DNA from: Alteromonadaceae bacterium
Lineage (GTDB): Bacteria > Pseudomonadota > Gammaproteobacteria > Enterobacterales > Alteromonadaceae
DNA length: 35,422 nucleotides
Direction of reading: 5' to 3'
Assembly (NCBI GenBank): GCA_013216015.1
Contig: JABSOI010000062.1
Coordinates: forward strand, 1-35,422
Part shown: positions 16,385-24,780 of the stretch, in pieces
Layout of the letters: each line of letters begins with the position of its first letter
How positions within the stretch are numbered: position 1 is the stretch's first letter
The notes under the pieces: model-generated
The model's database searches: none
The model's input: the letters and a program-made list of their open reading frames with translations, nothing else
What the model was told of the DNA's origin: nothing
Made by a program: the position numbers and the translations under genes

Positions 16385-18961
16385 ATGTCATTGTGCCGAA
16401 TTTTAACTATTATTATTTTGATTTTTGTTAATACATCCATTGTACAGGCCAAGTCTGTTGCAGAATATTTACCTGGTGATCATATCTATAATGTTGATGT
16501 GCCAACACCGGGCAAGAGCTTGGGTTTCGAACTTGGCCAACGCCATCCGAGACATGATCAGGTATTGGCCTATCTGCAAACGCTTGCCCTAAGCTCAGAA
16601 AGGGTAAAATTAACAGAAATTGGTTTAACAACTGAATTGCGAAAGCAGGTGTTGTTAACTATTTCCCATCCCGATAATTTAGCTAATCTTGAGCATATTC
16701 TTCAGCAAAGAAAAATCACCTCGTTTGGTACAAAAACAACAGAAGAACAAAAGGCAGAAGAGCCTTTGGTGGTGTGGTTGGGTTACAGCATTCATGGCGA
16801 TGAAATAAGTGGTACCAATGCCGCAATGGCAGTTGCTTACCATTTTGCTGCCAGCCAAAATAAAGCGCTGGAAGAGTTATTAAAAAATACCATTATTGTT
16901 ATAGAACCAAGTTTGAATCCTGATGGTATGGATAGATTTGTTAACTGGGTAAATACTTATCGTGGTACTACGGTGAATAGTGACCCAAATCATATCGAGC
17001 ATCATCAAGGATGGCAAAAGGGACGCACTAATCATTTTGGTTTTGACTTGAATCGAGACTGGTTGCTGCTGGCGCAAAAAGAAACTCAGCATAGATTAAA
17101 ATATTTTCATCATTATCAACCTAATGTTTTGGGTGATTTTCATGAAATGAAAGGAAATGGCAGTTACTTTTTTCAACCGGGTATTCCAAGTAGAACCCAT
17201 CCTTTAACGCCGGCTAAAAATATAGAATTAACGCGACTTCTGGCGGGTTATCATGCTGCTGCATTAGATAAAGAACAACGCCTTTATTATACTGAAGAAA
17301 GTTATGACGATTTTTTTTACGGCAAAGGTTCAACTTACCCTGATATTAATGGCGGCGTAGGTATTTTATTTGAACAGGCCAGCAGCCGGGGTTTGCAGCA
17401 AGAGACGGTTAACGGTCTTTTAACTTTTGAATTTGGTATTAAAAATCATGTGCTCACTTCTTTGTCGACAGTTAATGGTGCATGGGACAATAGGGAACAA
17501 CTAAAAGAATATCGTAGAGATTTTTATAAACAAGCAGAAAAACAGGCTAAAAAAGAAAAAGTAAGTGGTTACTTACTAACTGAAAGGTATGATAAATATA
17601 GATTGAATGCTTTTTTGAATAAATTAAGACAGCACCAAATTAGGGTTTATCATTTAACGGAAGATTTTCGTCATAACAGTAAATTATTCAATAAAAGCGA
17701 CAGTTATTTCGTGCCGCTACTACAACCACAATATCGTGTGATAAAAGCTCTGTTCAATCAGGAAACGGAGTTTAAAGACAATACATTTTATGATGTTTCA
17801 GGTTGGACAATGCCGTTGGCAATGGATATAGAATTCCATGAAGTTTCACGCACCTGGGGTTTAAAACTAGATAGTTCACCATGGCAACTATCAGTTGAAT
17901 CGACAGCAAAAATTAATGAAGGAGCCTACGCCTATATTTTTGATTGGCATCATTTCATGGCCCCTAAGCTATTAAATCAATTGCTTAGCCAAAATATAAA
18001 GGTGAAGGTGGCGACTAAATCTTTTTCTACAATAATTTCAGGTAAAAATCGACATTTTTCTGCGGGGGCAATAGTTATTCTTGCAGGTATACAAAACGAA
18101 AATAATTGGCAACAAATATTATCTGAGTTGAGTATAAATGCTCAAGTGGAACTAACAGCAGTTTCTAGCGGATTAACATCAAAGGGTATTGATTTGGGCA
18201 GTGGCTCCTTACGAATAATTGAACCTGTTAATGTTTTATTACTAGGCGGTAAATACGTATCTCAAAATGAAGCGGGTGAAATTGTATTTTATCTGGATGA
18301 TACTTTGAATATTCCTGTTTCTGTGATTGATATGGCACGGCTGGGTCATACAGATTTAAACCGTTATAGTCATATTATTATGGTTGATGGTAATTACAGT
18401 TCGGTTAGCACTGCTGTAGTAAGTAAACTTGAACAGTGGATTGAACAGGGAGGAGTTGTTTTTTCGCAAAAACGTGCGGCTAAATGGTTATCAGAAAGAG
18501 GAATGTTAAAAGCTAATTTTGTTAGTGAATCGCAAATTGACGGACTATTTGATACCGAAAAGTTGCAATATAGAGATAAAGGAAGGTTATCAGCCAGAAA
18601 ACGTATTGCAGGCGCAATATTTGAGACTGAACTTGATAACGGGCATCCACTTACCTATGGCTATAATAAAGCAAGTTTGCCAGTATTTAGAAACAGTACA
18701 CTCATTATGAATAAGCCGTCAGAACCATTTATTACGGTAGCAAAATACAGCTCAAGTCCGTTAATGAGCGGATATGCGGACAGGAATCTGGTTAATCTTA
18801 TTGCTAACAATCCGACAATTATTGCTCATAATTTGAAGAAGGGGCGTGTGATCGCAAGCAGTGATAATTTGACCTTTAGGGGTTATTGGTACGGTAGTGC
18901 AAAAATATTGGCAAATAGTATATTTTTTGCTAAAGCATTTAGTGCACCCGTTAAGGATTAA
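16385..18961 (+). CDS. Large secreted M14-family zinc carboxypeptidase
   Basis: This is a periplasmic or extracellular metallopeptidase of 858 residues. The signal peptide covers about 1-22. The M14 domain (about 45-360) has the zinc motif HGDE (His137, Glu140), the third zinc ligand His253 in DFHEMKGNG, Asn223-Arg224 in FDLNRDW for the substrate carboxylate, and a catalytic Glu candidate, Glu330, in ILFEQASS. The remaining 500 residues are predicted to be beta/alpha with no motif I recognise; a segment near 610-700 resembles a class I glutamine-amidotransferase-like fold, which is only an impression. AAAGGAAAG precedes the ATG. The large size fits peptidases used by marine bacteria to digest protein. 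Confidence 0.93.
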   Translation: MSLCRILTIIILIFVNTSIVQAKSVAEYLPGDHIYNVDVPTPGKSLGFELGQRHPRHDQVLAYLQTLALSSERVKLTEIGLTTELRKQVLLTISHPDNLANLEHILQQRKITSFGTKTTEEQKAEEPLVVWLGYSIHGDEISGTNAAMAVAYHFAASQNKALEELLKNTIIVIEPSLNPDGMDRFVNWVNTYRGTTVNSDPNHIEHHQGWQKGRTNHFGFDLNRDWLLLAQKETQHRLKYFHHYQPNVLGDFHEMKGNGSYFFQPGIPSRTHPLTPAKNIELTRLLAGYHAAALDKEQRLYYTEESYDDFFYGKGSTYPDINGGVGILFEQASSRGLQQETVNGLLTFEFGIKNHVLTSLSTVNGAWDNREQLKEYRRDFYKQAEKQAKKEKVSGYLLTERYDKYRLNAFLNKLRQHQIRVYHLTEDFRHNSKLFNKSDSYFVPLLQPQYRVIKALFNQETEFKDNTFYDVSGWTMPLAMDIEFHEVSRTWGLKLDSSPWQLSVESTAKINEGAYAYIFDWHHFMAPKLLNQLLSQNIKVKVATKSFSTIISGKNRHFSAGAIVILAGIQNENNWQQILSELSINAQVELTAVSSGLTSKGIDLGSGSLRIIEPVNVLLLGGKYVSQNEAGEIVFYLDDTLNIPVSVIDMARLGHTDLNRYSHIIMVDGNYSSVSTAVVSKLEQWIEQGGVVFSQKRAAKWLSERGMLKANFVSESQIDGLFDTEKLQYRDKGRLSARKRIAGAIFETELDNGHPLTYGYNKASLPVFRNSTLIMNKPSEPFITVAKYSSSPLMSGYADRNLVNLIANNPTIIAHNLKKGRVIASSDNLTFRGYWYGSAKILANSIFFAKAFSAPVKD

Positions 18962-18978
18962 TACCAGTTTTGCGAGTA

Positions 18979-19143
18979 ATATACCCGTTACCTTTCAAAA
19001 TGCGGGAATTTGAGGTGAATTAAAAAGCATAGTTACAAGACGCTGATTCGCCGGATAAGTTATTCTTATTTAAGATTCAGCAACGCAGTAAATATGTTTT
19101 TTAAACGAATCAAAACCTGCATTTTGAATGGTGATGGGTATAT
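18979..19143. repeat. 165-bp intergenic element with imperfect 28-bp terminal inverted repeats
   Basis: The left arm (18979-19005) and right arm (19116-19143) are near reverse complements over about 28 bases, differing at about four positions; both end in ATATACCC and contain TTCAAAATGC. Inside, GACGCTGATTC and GATTCAGCAACGC form a second nested inverted pair. It encodes nothing and fills the gap between the convergent M14 peptidase and comF genes. The structure suggests a MITE or a large folded intergenic repeat. Confidence 0.75.
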
Positions 19144-19153
19144 AGGTTAGGTT

Positions 19154-19909
19154 TCATTTAGGCAAGGATAAACTGACGGTCATTAAGGTGACCGTTTTTG
19201 TGCCATGTTTTTTAAGTAACCGACAAATTTCATTAGCGGTACTTCCTGTGGTAATAACATCATCAATTAATAAAATATGTTCGGCGATTTCTCTGTTGTC
19301 AGCATTTATTGCAAACGCATTTTTTAGATTTTTTCGTCTTTCGTTCCCTGTTTTACCAACCTGACTGGTGGTTTTTTTAATTCGGACGAGTGCAGTATCT
19401 AAATAAGGAATTGCTACTCTTTTAGCGAAGTGCTTGGCAATAAAATGTGCTTGATTATAACCTCGGCTTTGCCATTTTTGGCCATGTAAAGGAACAGACA
19501 TTATTGCTTGTGGTTCGGCTAACTCGTGGATTTTAGTTAAAGTTTGCCAATGATCATGTAACTGGTGAGCAAATAAACTTGCTAACTCAAATCGGCCCTG
19601 ATATTTAAACTGGCTTATCCACTGGTTAAAAGGCCAAATATGGGGAGCTAAACAAACGAGATGATCGAATTGATTCTTGGGTAAAGCCTGATTGATCGCT
19701 GGCCAGTTCAGGAGATCCCCTTGAGTATATTGATGATTAAATAAGGGTAAATCTCGAGCACAATGGGAACACAATAAAACATAATGAGAACAATTTCCTC
19801 CACATAAATCACAACTGCTTAGAGTTAATTGGCTTTTGTGTACAATGAAGTTGAATTTATCAATGATAAACCTTGTTAAGCTTCCTTGTTTGTCTCTGCT
19901 AAATTCCAT
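19154..19909 (-). CDS. comF: ComF-family phosphoribosyltransferase-like protein
   Basis: ComF proteins (GntX in E. coli) are linked to DNA uptake and use of extracellular DNA; the exact reaction is unknown. The 251-residue protein has an N-terminal zinc-ribbon with Cys33, Cys36, Cys40, Cys47 and Cys50 (CDLCGGNC, CSHC) and a C-terminal type I phosphoribosyltransferase domain with the PRPP loop LLIDDVITTGSTANE (about 213-227). AAAGG lies about 8 nt before the ATG. It is divergent from bioH across about 120 bp, as in many gammaproteobacteria. The call is firm; a competence role is inferred from the family only. Confidence 0.93.
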   Translation of the reverse strand: MEFSRDKQGSLTRFIIDKFNFIVHKSQLTLSSCDLCGGNCSHYVLLCSHCARDLPLFNHQYTQGDLLNWPAINQALPKNQFDHLVCLAPHIWPFNQWISQFKYQGRFELASLFAHQLHDHWQTLTKIHELAEPQAIMSVPLHGQKWQSRGYNQAHFIAKHFAKRVAIPYLDTALVRIKKTTSQVGKTGNERRKNLKNAFAINADNREIAEHILLIDDVITTGSTANEICRLLKKHGTKTVTLMTVSLSLPK

Positions 19910-20032
19910 TTTTAGCGACCTTTCTGTAAACTAGTGATAACGACTTATCTGGTATATTACTTGATGTATAATTTTTAAGCATCAATATTTAAACATCAAT
20001 ACCAGCACATAATTTAAACGTAAAGAATAATC

Positions 20033-20908
20033 ATGGTAGAAAATTTAAAAATAACGAGCCAAGGGCAAGGACTCCCATTAGTGTTTATCCACGGATGGGG
20101 CTTAAACTCAGGTGTATGGCAACCTGTTATCACCAGATTAATTAACCACTTTGAAGTGATCACGGTTGATTTACCTGGATTTGGCAACAACATAAATAAA
20201 ACACTCACCCCTTATTCTTTAATAAATGTTGCCCAACAAATCATTAAAGCTATTGATAAACCTGCAATATATATTGGTTGGTCGCTGGGAGGGTTAGTAG
20301 CAACGAAAATAGCCTTACTGGTTCCCCAAAAAGTACAGGGCTTGATTACTATCGCGAGTTCGCCATGTTTTCTTGAAAAGGGCTGTAAGGATAAGAGCTT
20401 TGAAGAAAACAAAGCAAATAATAATTTTACCGATGGAGGCTCATCGGCGATCCCACAACATTGGCCCGGTATTAATGCATCACTGTTAGCGGGTTTTCAT
20501 CAGCAATTATCTCAGGATATTCAAAAAACACTCGATGTTTTTTTGAAAATCCAGGCAATGGGTAGTCCTCACATCAGGCAGGACATTAAACAAATTCAAA
20601 AGTTAGTGATGGAATTTCCTGTACCGAGCAGAGCAACACTAGATGATTCATTATCATTGTTGGAAACTGTTGATCTTCGGGATCAATTAGCTGAAATCAC
20701 CTTACCATTTTTACGATTATATGGTCGTCTAGACAGCTTAGTACCTAAAATAATACCGTCATTGGTAAGTGAATTGTCTAAAACTAGTGAACAGCATGTT
20801 TTTCATAAGGCTTCGCACGCTCCTTTTATTTCTCATCCTGATGATTTTTTTCAAGTATTATCCCAATGGTTGTTCAAAAAATATCATATAGTTACTACAG
20901 ACAAGTAA
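20033..20908 (+). CDS. bioH: Pimeloyl-ACP methyl ester esterase BioH
   Basis: BioH hydrolyses pimeloyl-ACP methyl ester to end pimelate synthesis for biotin. The 291-residue alpha/beta hydrolase has the oxyanion segment FIHGWGLNSGVW, nucleophile Ser84 in GWSLGG, Asp234 in YGRLDSLVP and His262 in ASHAPF. It is about 35 residues longer than E. coli BioH, partly through a hydrophilic insertion near 117-137 (Lys/Glu/Asn-rich) at the start of the lid region. Divergence from comF supports BioH over other hydrolases. The ribosome site is weak (AAAGAA). Confidence 0.92.
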   Translation: MVENLKITSQGQGLPLVFIHGWGLNSGVWQPVITRLINHFEVITVDLPGFGNNINKTLTPYSLINVAQQIIKAIDKPAIYIGWSLGGLVATKIALLVPQKVQGLITIASSPCFLEKGCKDKSFEENKANNNFTDGGSSAIPQHWPGINASLLAGFHQQLSQDIQKTLDVFLKIQAMGSPHIRQDIKQIQKLVMEFPVPSRATLDDSLSLLETVDLRDQLAEITLPFLRLYGRLDSLVPKIIPSLVSELSKTSEQHVFHKASHAPFISHPDDFFQVLSQWLFKKYHIVTTDK

Positions 20909-21074
20909 ACATTGTCATCTTGAAGCAAGTGAATATTTACTTTTCAACGTTATTGGTTAATAATTAGTCTATGGGCGCAGATAAAACACAAGTAATAATA
21001 AATGAATACATCATCGTATTATATTGTTTTTGTTTGAACAGATAATCGATTTTGGCAACTAAGGGGGGAGTGAG

Positions 21075-21383
21075 ATGGAAATACAATCAGCTTTAAGTTC
21101 AGGATTACATGGGTTTCAAAAAGCAACTGAAGAGGCAAATAAAGCAGCGGCTGACATTGCCAGTCAAACAGTGAATAAACGTCAGGCTGAAGAAGGTTTT
21201 CAGGTTCAAGAAAGTAAAGAGAGTGATTCGAAAGGATCAGCAACGGCGGCTGATTTTCAAGCACCTGATTTAACTGAGTCAGTTGTGAAGCTCAAAGTTG
21301 CTGAAGTACAAGCTAAGGCTTCTGGCGAAGTTCTTCAAACGGCGGATAAAACCTTAGGTACATTAATAGATGTTCGAGTTTAG
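21075..21383 (+). CDS. Miniature flagellar rod/hook-like protein (102 aa)
   Basis: I do not know a named function. The N-terminal helix (SSGLHGFQKATEEANKAAAD) resembles the D0 helix of flagellar rod and hook proteins, and the C-terminal helix (SVVKLKVAEVQAKASGEV, then a D-x-x-LGTL ending) resembles their C-terminal D0 helix. The middle domain is replaced by a short charged Gln/Glu/Ser linker (about 37-65). So it looks like the two coiled-coil ends joined directly. There is no signal peptide. A very strong ribosome site (AAGGGGGGAG) precedes the ATG. It sits 51 nt before the SprA-related gene, probably in one operon. No other flagellar gene is in the window. Confidence 0.78.
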   Translation: MEIQSALSSGLHGFQKATEEANKAAADIASQTVNKRQAEEGFQVQESKESDSKGSATAADFQAPDLTESVVKLKVAEVQAKASGEVLQTADKTLGTLIDVRV

Positions 21384-21434
21384 TTGATATTAGAAGCTTG
21401 TTAGCCTAAAAATCAACTTAAAAAATTAGTTATT

Positions 21435-22487
21435 ATGAATATTACTCCGCACATTTCGCCTCTACCAATTGCGACGGTTGTTAATCAATCGACGGAAGAC
21501 CTGCGTCGTGATAATAATTTACGTGATGTTATAGCCCAACCTGCCGCAGCGAGCCAGTCAGCGGCAGAGAAAGGGGTAGCATCAGACAAAGATAAGAGTA
21601 AAACCCCCGCTAAAAACAATGAACATATCGACTTTACCAACCTTCTTAAACAAGCAGAAGAAAACAGTACTTCAATAGGAAGTTCTACCGAAAAACATAG
21701 TGATTCATCTTCCGGTTCACAGGCGCAGGGCTCACATGCGATAGAAAACAAAGAAGAGCAGAATCAATCTGTTGAAGCCAATGCTAAACGTGGTGAGGGT
21801 GCCTCTGGCCCAGATGACGAGTCTGGTAATAAAGACAAATCTGGACAACTACTTGAAGCTCAACAAATACAGAGTTTAAAACGAAGAGATCGTGAAGTTC
21901 GTGCTCATGAACAAGCTCATGCATCTGTTGGAGGATCTTCGACAGGTGCTCCATTATATACTTTTGAAGTTGGCCCAGACGGTAAAAAATATGCCGTTGG
22001 CGGGGAAGTTTCTGTTGATACATCATCAGTAAGCGGTGATCCTCAGGCGACTATCACTAAAATGCAAAAGGTTTATTCTGCGGCTTTAGCTCCTGCTAAT
22101 CCTTCAAGTCAAGATTACCGCGTAGCAGCCAGTGCCAGCCGTGCTATTTTACAGGCTCAAACTGACATTATGGCTACAGTTTCTTTGGACCCTGTTGAAC
22201 ATGCGCGTGTTATTACCAATGCTAAATTTAGTCAACAAGTTAACCCCGAAAGTGAAAACCTGAACGTAGAAAACCTGAACGTAGAAAACCTGAGTGTAGA
22301 AAATCCCAGTGTAATCGATAGTGATTTTGATGTGCTGATTAATCGAACACTGGAGTCGCAAGAAGCAATATCACCTGAACGTACTGACGAAGTGGTGCAA
22401 CGCGCGGTGCGGATAGAAAATTTTTATCAGAAAATAAATCAAGCTTACGAACAAGCCCCAAGTTTTCAATTTCAACTCACAGCCTAA
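21435..22487 (+). CDS. SprA-related putative metalloprotease (HExxH)
   Basis: The 350-residue protein has a long, low-complexity, Ser/Glu/Gln/Lys-rich N-terminus (about 20-140) and a conserved domain (about 141-250) with the zinc-peptidase motif HEQAH (His158, Glu159, His162) in RAHEQAHASVGG, followed by GPDGKKYAVGGEV. This is the SprA-related family, named by similarity; activity is unproven in my knowledge. After the domain come four 5-residue repeats (ENLNV type, about 274-293) and a polar tail. No signal peptide is visible. The preceding miniature flagellar-like protein may be its partner. The third zinc ligand cannot be assigned by eye. Confidence 0.85.
   Translation: MNITPHISPLPIATVVNQSTEDLRRDNNLRDVIAQPAAASQSAAEKGVASDKDKSKTPAKNNEHIDFTNLLKQAEENSTSIGSSTEKHSDSSSGSQAQGSHAIENKEEQNQSVEANAKRGEGASGPDDESGNKDKSGQLLEAQQIQSLKRRDREVRAHEQAHASVGGSSTGAPLYTFEVGPDGKKYAVGGEVSVDTSSVSGDPQATITKMQKVYSAALAPANPSSQDYRVAASASRAILQAQTDIMATVSLDPVEHARVITNAKFSQQVNPESENLNVENLNVENLSVENPSVIDSDFDVLINRTLESQEAISPERTDEVVQRAVRIENFYQKINQAYEQAPSFQFQLTA
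22254..22313 (+). repeat. In-frame 15-bp coding repeat (four units)
   Basis: GAAAACCTGAACGTA is perfect in units 1 and 2 (22254-22283), with diverging units 3 and 4 (22284-22313). It encodes Glu-Asn-Leu-Asn-Val repeats in the C-terminal part of the SprA-related protein. Because the unit is a multiple of three, copy-number change would alter length without a frameshift. Confidence 0.9.
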
Positions 22488-22505
22488 TGGTATAGAAAAT
22501 TAGGA

Positions 22506-22529
22506 TGGGTTAGCTAAAAGCGTAACCCA
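22506..22529. repeat. Dispersed hairpin element, copy 2, between convergent genes
   Basis: TGGGTTA (22506-22512) pairs with TAACCCA (22523-22529), extended by an inner GC/GC pair with one bulge. It lies between the stops of the SprA-related gene and pyrE, so it may end both transcripts. It shares its design with 11770-11796 and 24151-24177. Confidence 0.8.
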
Positions 22530-22554
22530 CCAAAAACTGCTTTTTACATATAAA

Positions 22555-23196
22555 TCAAATACCAAAGTCTTCACGGTATTTGGTTATAAGCGCTAAACTT
22601 TCCGTCATGTCGGCTTGTTCTTCTAAATAACTAACCACATCCGCCAGCGTAACAATTGCAATTACCTTAGTGCCAAAATCACGTTCAACTTCCTGGATAG
22701 CTGACAATTCCCCCTGACCTTTTTCCTGGCGATCAAGTGCGATTAAAACCCCCGATAATTCAGCACCATGAGCTTTAATGATCTCCATTGACTCTCTGAT
22801 AGCAGTGCCAGCGGTGATCACGTCATCTACCAACATGACTTTACCTTTGAGCTCTGAACCAACTAAACTACCGCCTTCACCATGTGTTTTAGCTTCTTTA
22901 CGGTTAAAACAATAAGGAATATCCATATTGTAGCCATCAGATAAAGCAACAGCTGTTGTGGTGGCAATTGGTATGCCTTTATAGGCAGGGCCAAATAACA
23001 AATCGAATTTAATATCGGAATCTGCTAGCGCTGCCGCATAAAAACGGCCTAACCGGGCTAAATCCCCACCAGTATTAAATAAACCTGCATTAAAAAAATA
23101 TGGACTTATCCGGCCTGATTTTAAAGTGAACTGGCCAAATTTCAGTACTTGTTTTTTTAAAGCAAACTCAATAAATTCGCGTTGGTAATCTTTCAT
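22555..23196 (-). CDS. pyrE: Orotate phosphoribosyltransferase
   Basis: PyrE converts orotate and PRPP to OMP in pyrimidine synthesis. The PRPP-binding motif is [17 protein letters not shown] (about 119-135), the flexible catalytic loop includes [12 protein letters not shown] (about 97-108), and the N-terminus reads [19 protein letters not shown]. Two ATG codons are adjacent; the second (23196) is chosen because it stands 7 nt from GGGA and gives 213 residues, the E. coli length. It lies 35 nt downstream of rph, as in many gammaproteobacteria. The GC-rich hairpin with U-run that attenuates E. coli pyrE is not visible in the gap. Confidence 0.97.
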   Translation of the reverse strand: MKDYQREFIEFALKKQVLKFGQFTLKSGRISPYFFNAGLFNTGGDLARLGRFYAAALADSDIKFDLLFGPAYKGIPIATTTAVALSDGYNMDIPYCFNRKEAKTHGEGGSLVGSELKGKVMLVDDVITAGTAIRESMEIIKAHGAELSGVLIALDRQEKGQGELSAIQEVERDFGTKVIAIVTLADVVSYLEEQADMTESLALITKYREDFGI

Positions 23197-23211
23197 CATT
23201 TATTCCCACTA

Positions 23212-23225
23212 ATACCAATCGGTAT
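23212..23225. repeat. Short inverted repeat in the rph-pyrE gap
   Basis: ATACC-AATC-GGTAT is a 5-bp stem with a 4-nt loop, part of an AATACCAATCGGTAT string reminiscent of the ATTGGTAT units at 24341-24370. It has no adjacent T-run and so is not a convincing attenuator. Confidence 0.45.
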
Positions 23226-23231
23226 AATTCG

Positions 23232-23945
23232 TTAGTTTAATGCTGATTTTTGCAGATCAAACAATTCATTAATGCCGTCTTTAGCCAGTTTCAGCATTTC
23301 CTGCATTTCATCAAAAGAGAAAGGCTCTTCTTCAGCAGTACCTTGTACTTCAATAAGTTTGCCTGTATCTGTCATAACCACATTCATGTCGGTATCGGCA
23401 GCAGAATCTTCAACATATTCCAAATCGGCAATTGGCACGCCTTGGTAAATGCCAACAGAAACTGCAGCGATCATATGTTTTAAAGGATTGGTTTTGATAA
23501 TGTCTTTTGCACGCATATAGTTTAGGGCATCAACAAGTGCAACACAGGCACCGGTTATTGAAGCAGTTCTGGTGCCGCCATCGGCTTGAATAACATCGCA
23601 ATCAACAGAAATTGTATTTTCGCCTAATGCAGTTAAATCAACTGCTGCCCGTAAAGAGCGGGCAATAAGACGAGAAATTTCCAAAGTACGGCCACTTTGC
23701 TTACCATTAGCAGCTTCGCGGCGCATACGGGTATGTGTTGAACGAGGTAACATGCCATATTCAGCCGTTATCCAGCCTTTGCCTTGTCCTTTTAAAAAAC
23801 GTGGTACACCTTCTTCTACAGAAGCAGTACAAATAACCTTGGTATCTCCAAACTCTATTAATACAGAGCCTTCGGCATGAGTTGTGAATTGACGAGTGAT
23901 GGTAACTGGACGAATTTGTCCTGTGGTTCTTCCGCTTGGGCGCAT
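23232..23945 (-). CDS. rph: Ribonuclease PH
   Basis: RNase PH trims the 3' ends of tRNA precursors by phosphorolysis. The 237-residue protein is full length for the family. Landmarks are [14 protein letters not shown] at the N-terminus, [17 protein letters not shown] (about 57-73), [15 protein letters not shown] (about 86-100) and the phosphate-binding region DADGGTR-like segment [18 protein letters not shown] (about 115-132). It is intact to its normal C-terminus. CAGGAAA precedes the ATG. It is the first gene of rph-pyrE. Confidence 0.97.
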   Translation of the reverse strand: MRPSGRTTGQIRPVTITRQFTTHAEGSVLIEFGDTKVICTASVEEGVPRFLKGQGKGWITAEYGMLPRSTHTRMRREAANGKQSGRTLEISRLIARSLRAAVDLTALGENTISVDCDVIQADGGTRTASITGACVALVDALNYMRAKDIIKTNPLKHMIAAVSVGIYQGVPIADLEYVEDSAADTDMNVVMTDTGKLIEVQGTAEEEPFSFDEMQEMLKLAKDGINELFDLQKSALN

Positions 23946-24150
23946 AAATAATTTCCTGTCCTGAATTAATTGCGGCGAATTATATACCTAATTGATTTGG
24001 AAATGAATAAATGTGAGATTTTATTGGCTCAGATATTTTGATTATATCTTTTAAAAGGATAATGTCATGGCAATAGGTCTTAATCAGATTGGGTATGTGT
24101 GGGTTAACAGCGTCTGCGGTGAAGTCATAAAGTCGAAATTTTATTGACAA

Positions 24151-24177
24151 GATGGGTTAGCCGAGGGGAAACCCATC
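24151..24177. repeat. Dispersed hairpin element, copy 3
   Basis: GATGGGTT (24151-24158) pairs perfectly with AACCCATC (24170-24177) around an 11-nt centre. It is the third copy of the family and lies alone in a long intergenic region. Confidence 0.8.
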
Positions 24178-24340
24178 AAAAATAAGTTTTATCATATGCT
24201 TAAGTTTATATAAGCACTGATTAATTCAGTAATAACAATAAAGCTGCGTCGTCTTTAAGTCTTATATTCATGTCACCAAGGATATATCCTTTTTGAATAT
24301 TGCCTCTGTCGTAAATGTCGCCTGAATTAGTTACATATCA

Positions 24341-24370
24341 TTGGTATTGGTATTGGTATTGGTATTGGTT
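24341..24370 (+). repeat. Hexanucleotide tandem repeat (TTGGTA)
   Basis: Four perfect TTGGTA units and a fifth reading TTGGTT. It is non-coding, 410 bp upstream of the thioredoxin-like gene. Such a tract may vary in copy number. Confidence 0.92.
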
Positions 24371-24780
24371 TGTAATTGTTTGTATTTGCTATATTACTTA
24401 ACGTCTATAAAACGTAGTTAATGAAAATTAATTTGTAAACAAAATAAAGTAAAAACTTGGCGGGTATATTCGCATAAGAGCCTGATTAATTGATATATAA
24501 TAGGAATGCAGCACTGTTTGTATAGCTTGAACCTATATTTGAGTTTATAAGTCGATACCGTAAGACTGACTTCGCTCTGTGACAAAATAATAATAATCGA
24601 TTACTTTTACTTTTCAGCATTTTTGTTCCCACTAAAAGTTTCAGAGTTAATGATTTATGAACAATTAACGGTTGGATTAATGGCTAAATGCGTAAAACAT
24701 ACCAAATCAGTATTATTCTTGTGAAATATAGTTGAGTAATTTAAGGTCTTCTACACTATCGTTAATTCGCAGGATATTTT

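Larger units (their letters stand above)
23946..24780. other. Intergenic region upstream of rph and the GMC cassette
   Basis: No convincing gene in about 835 bp. It contains a dispersed hairpin (24151-24177), a hexanucleotide tandem repeat (24341-24370) and a possible 26-codon frame at 24067-24147 (plus) with AAGGAT upstream, too short to call. The promoters for rph (minus) and the cassette (plus) must lie at its two ends; AGGA at about 24770 is the ribosome site of the first cassette gene. Confidence 0.5.

Noticed and set aside
24067-24147. 26-codon frame with AAGGAT ribosome-like site
   Set aside because: It is too short to judge and has no sign of conservation or function; kept only as a note.
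24341-24370. Possible CRISPR or structured repeat array
   Set aside because: Units are 6 bp and contiguous, with no spacers; it is a simple tandem repeat. No CRISPR array was seen elsewhere in the window.
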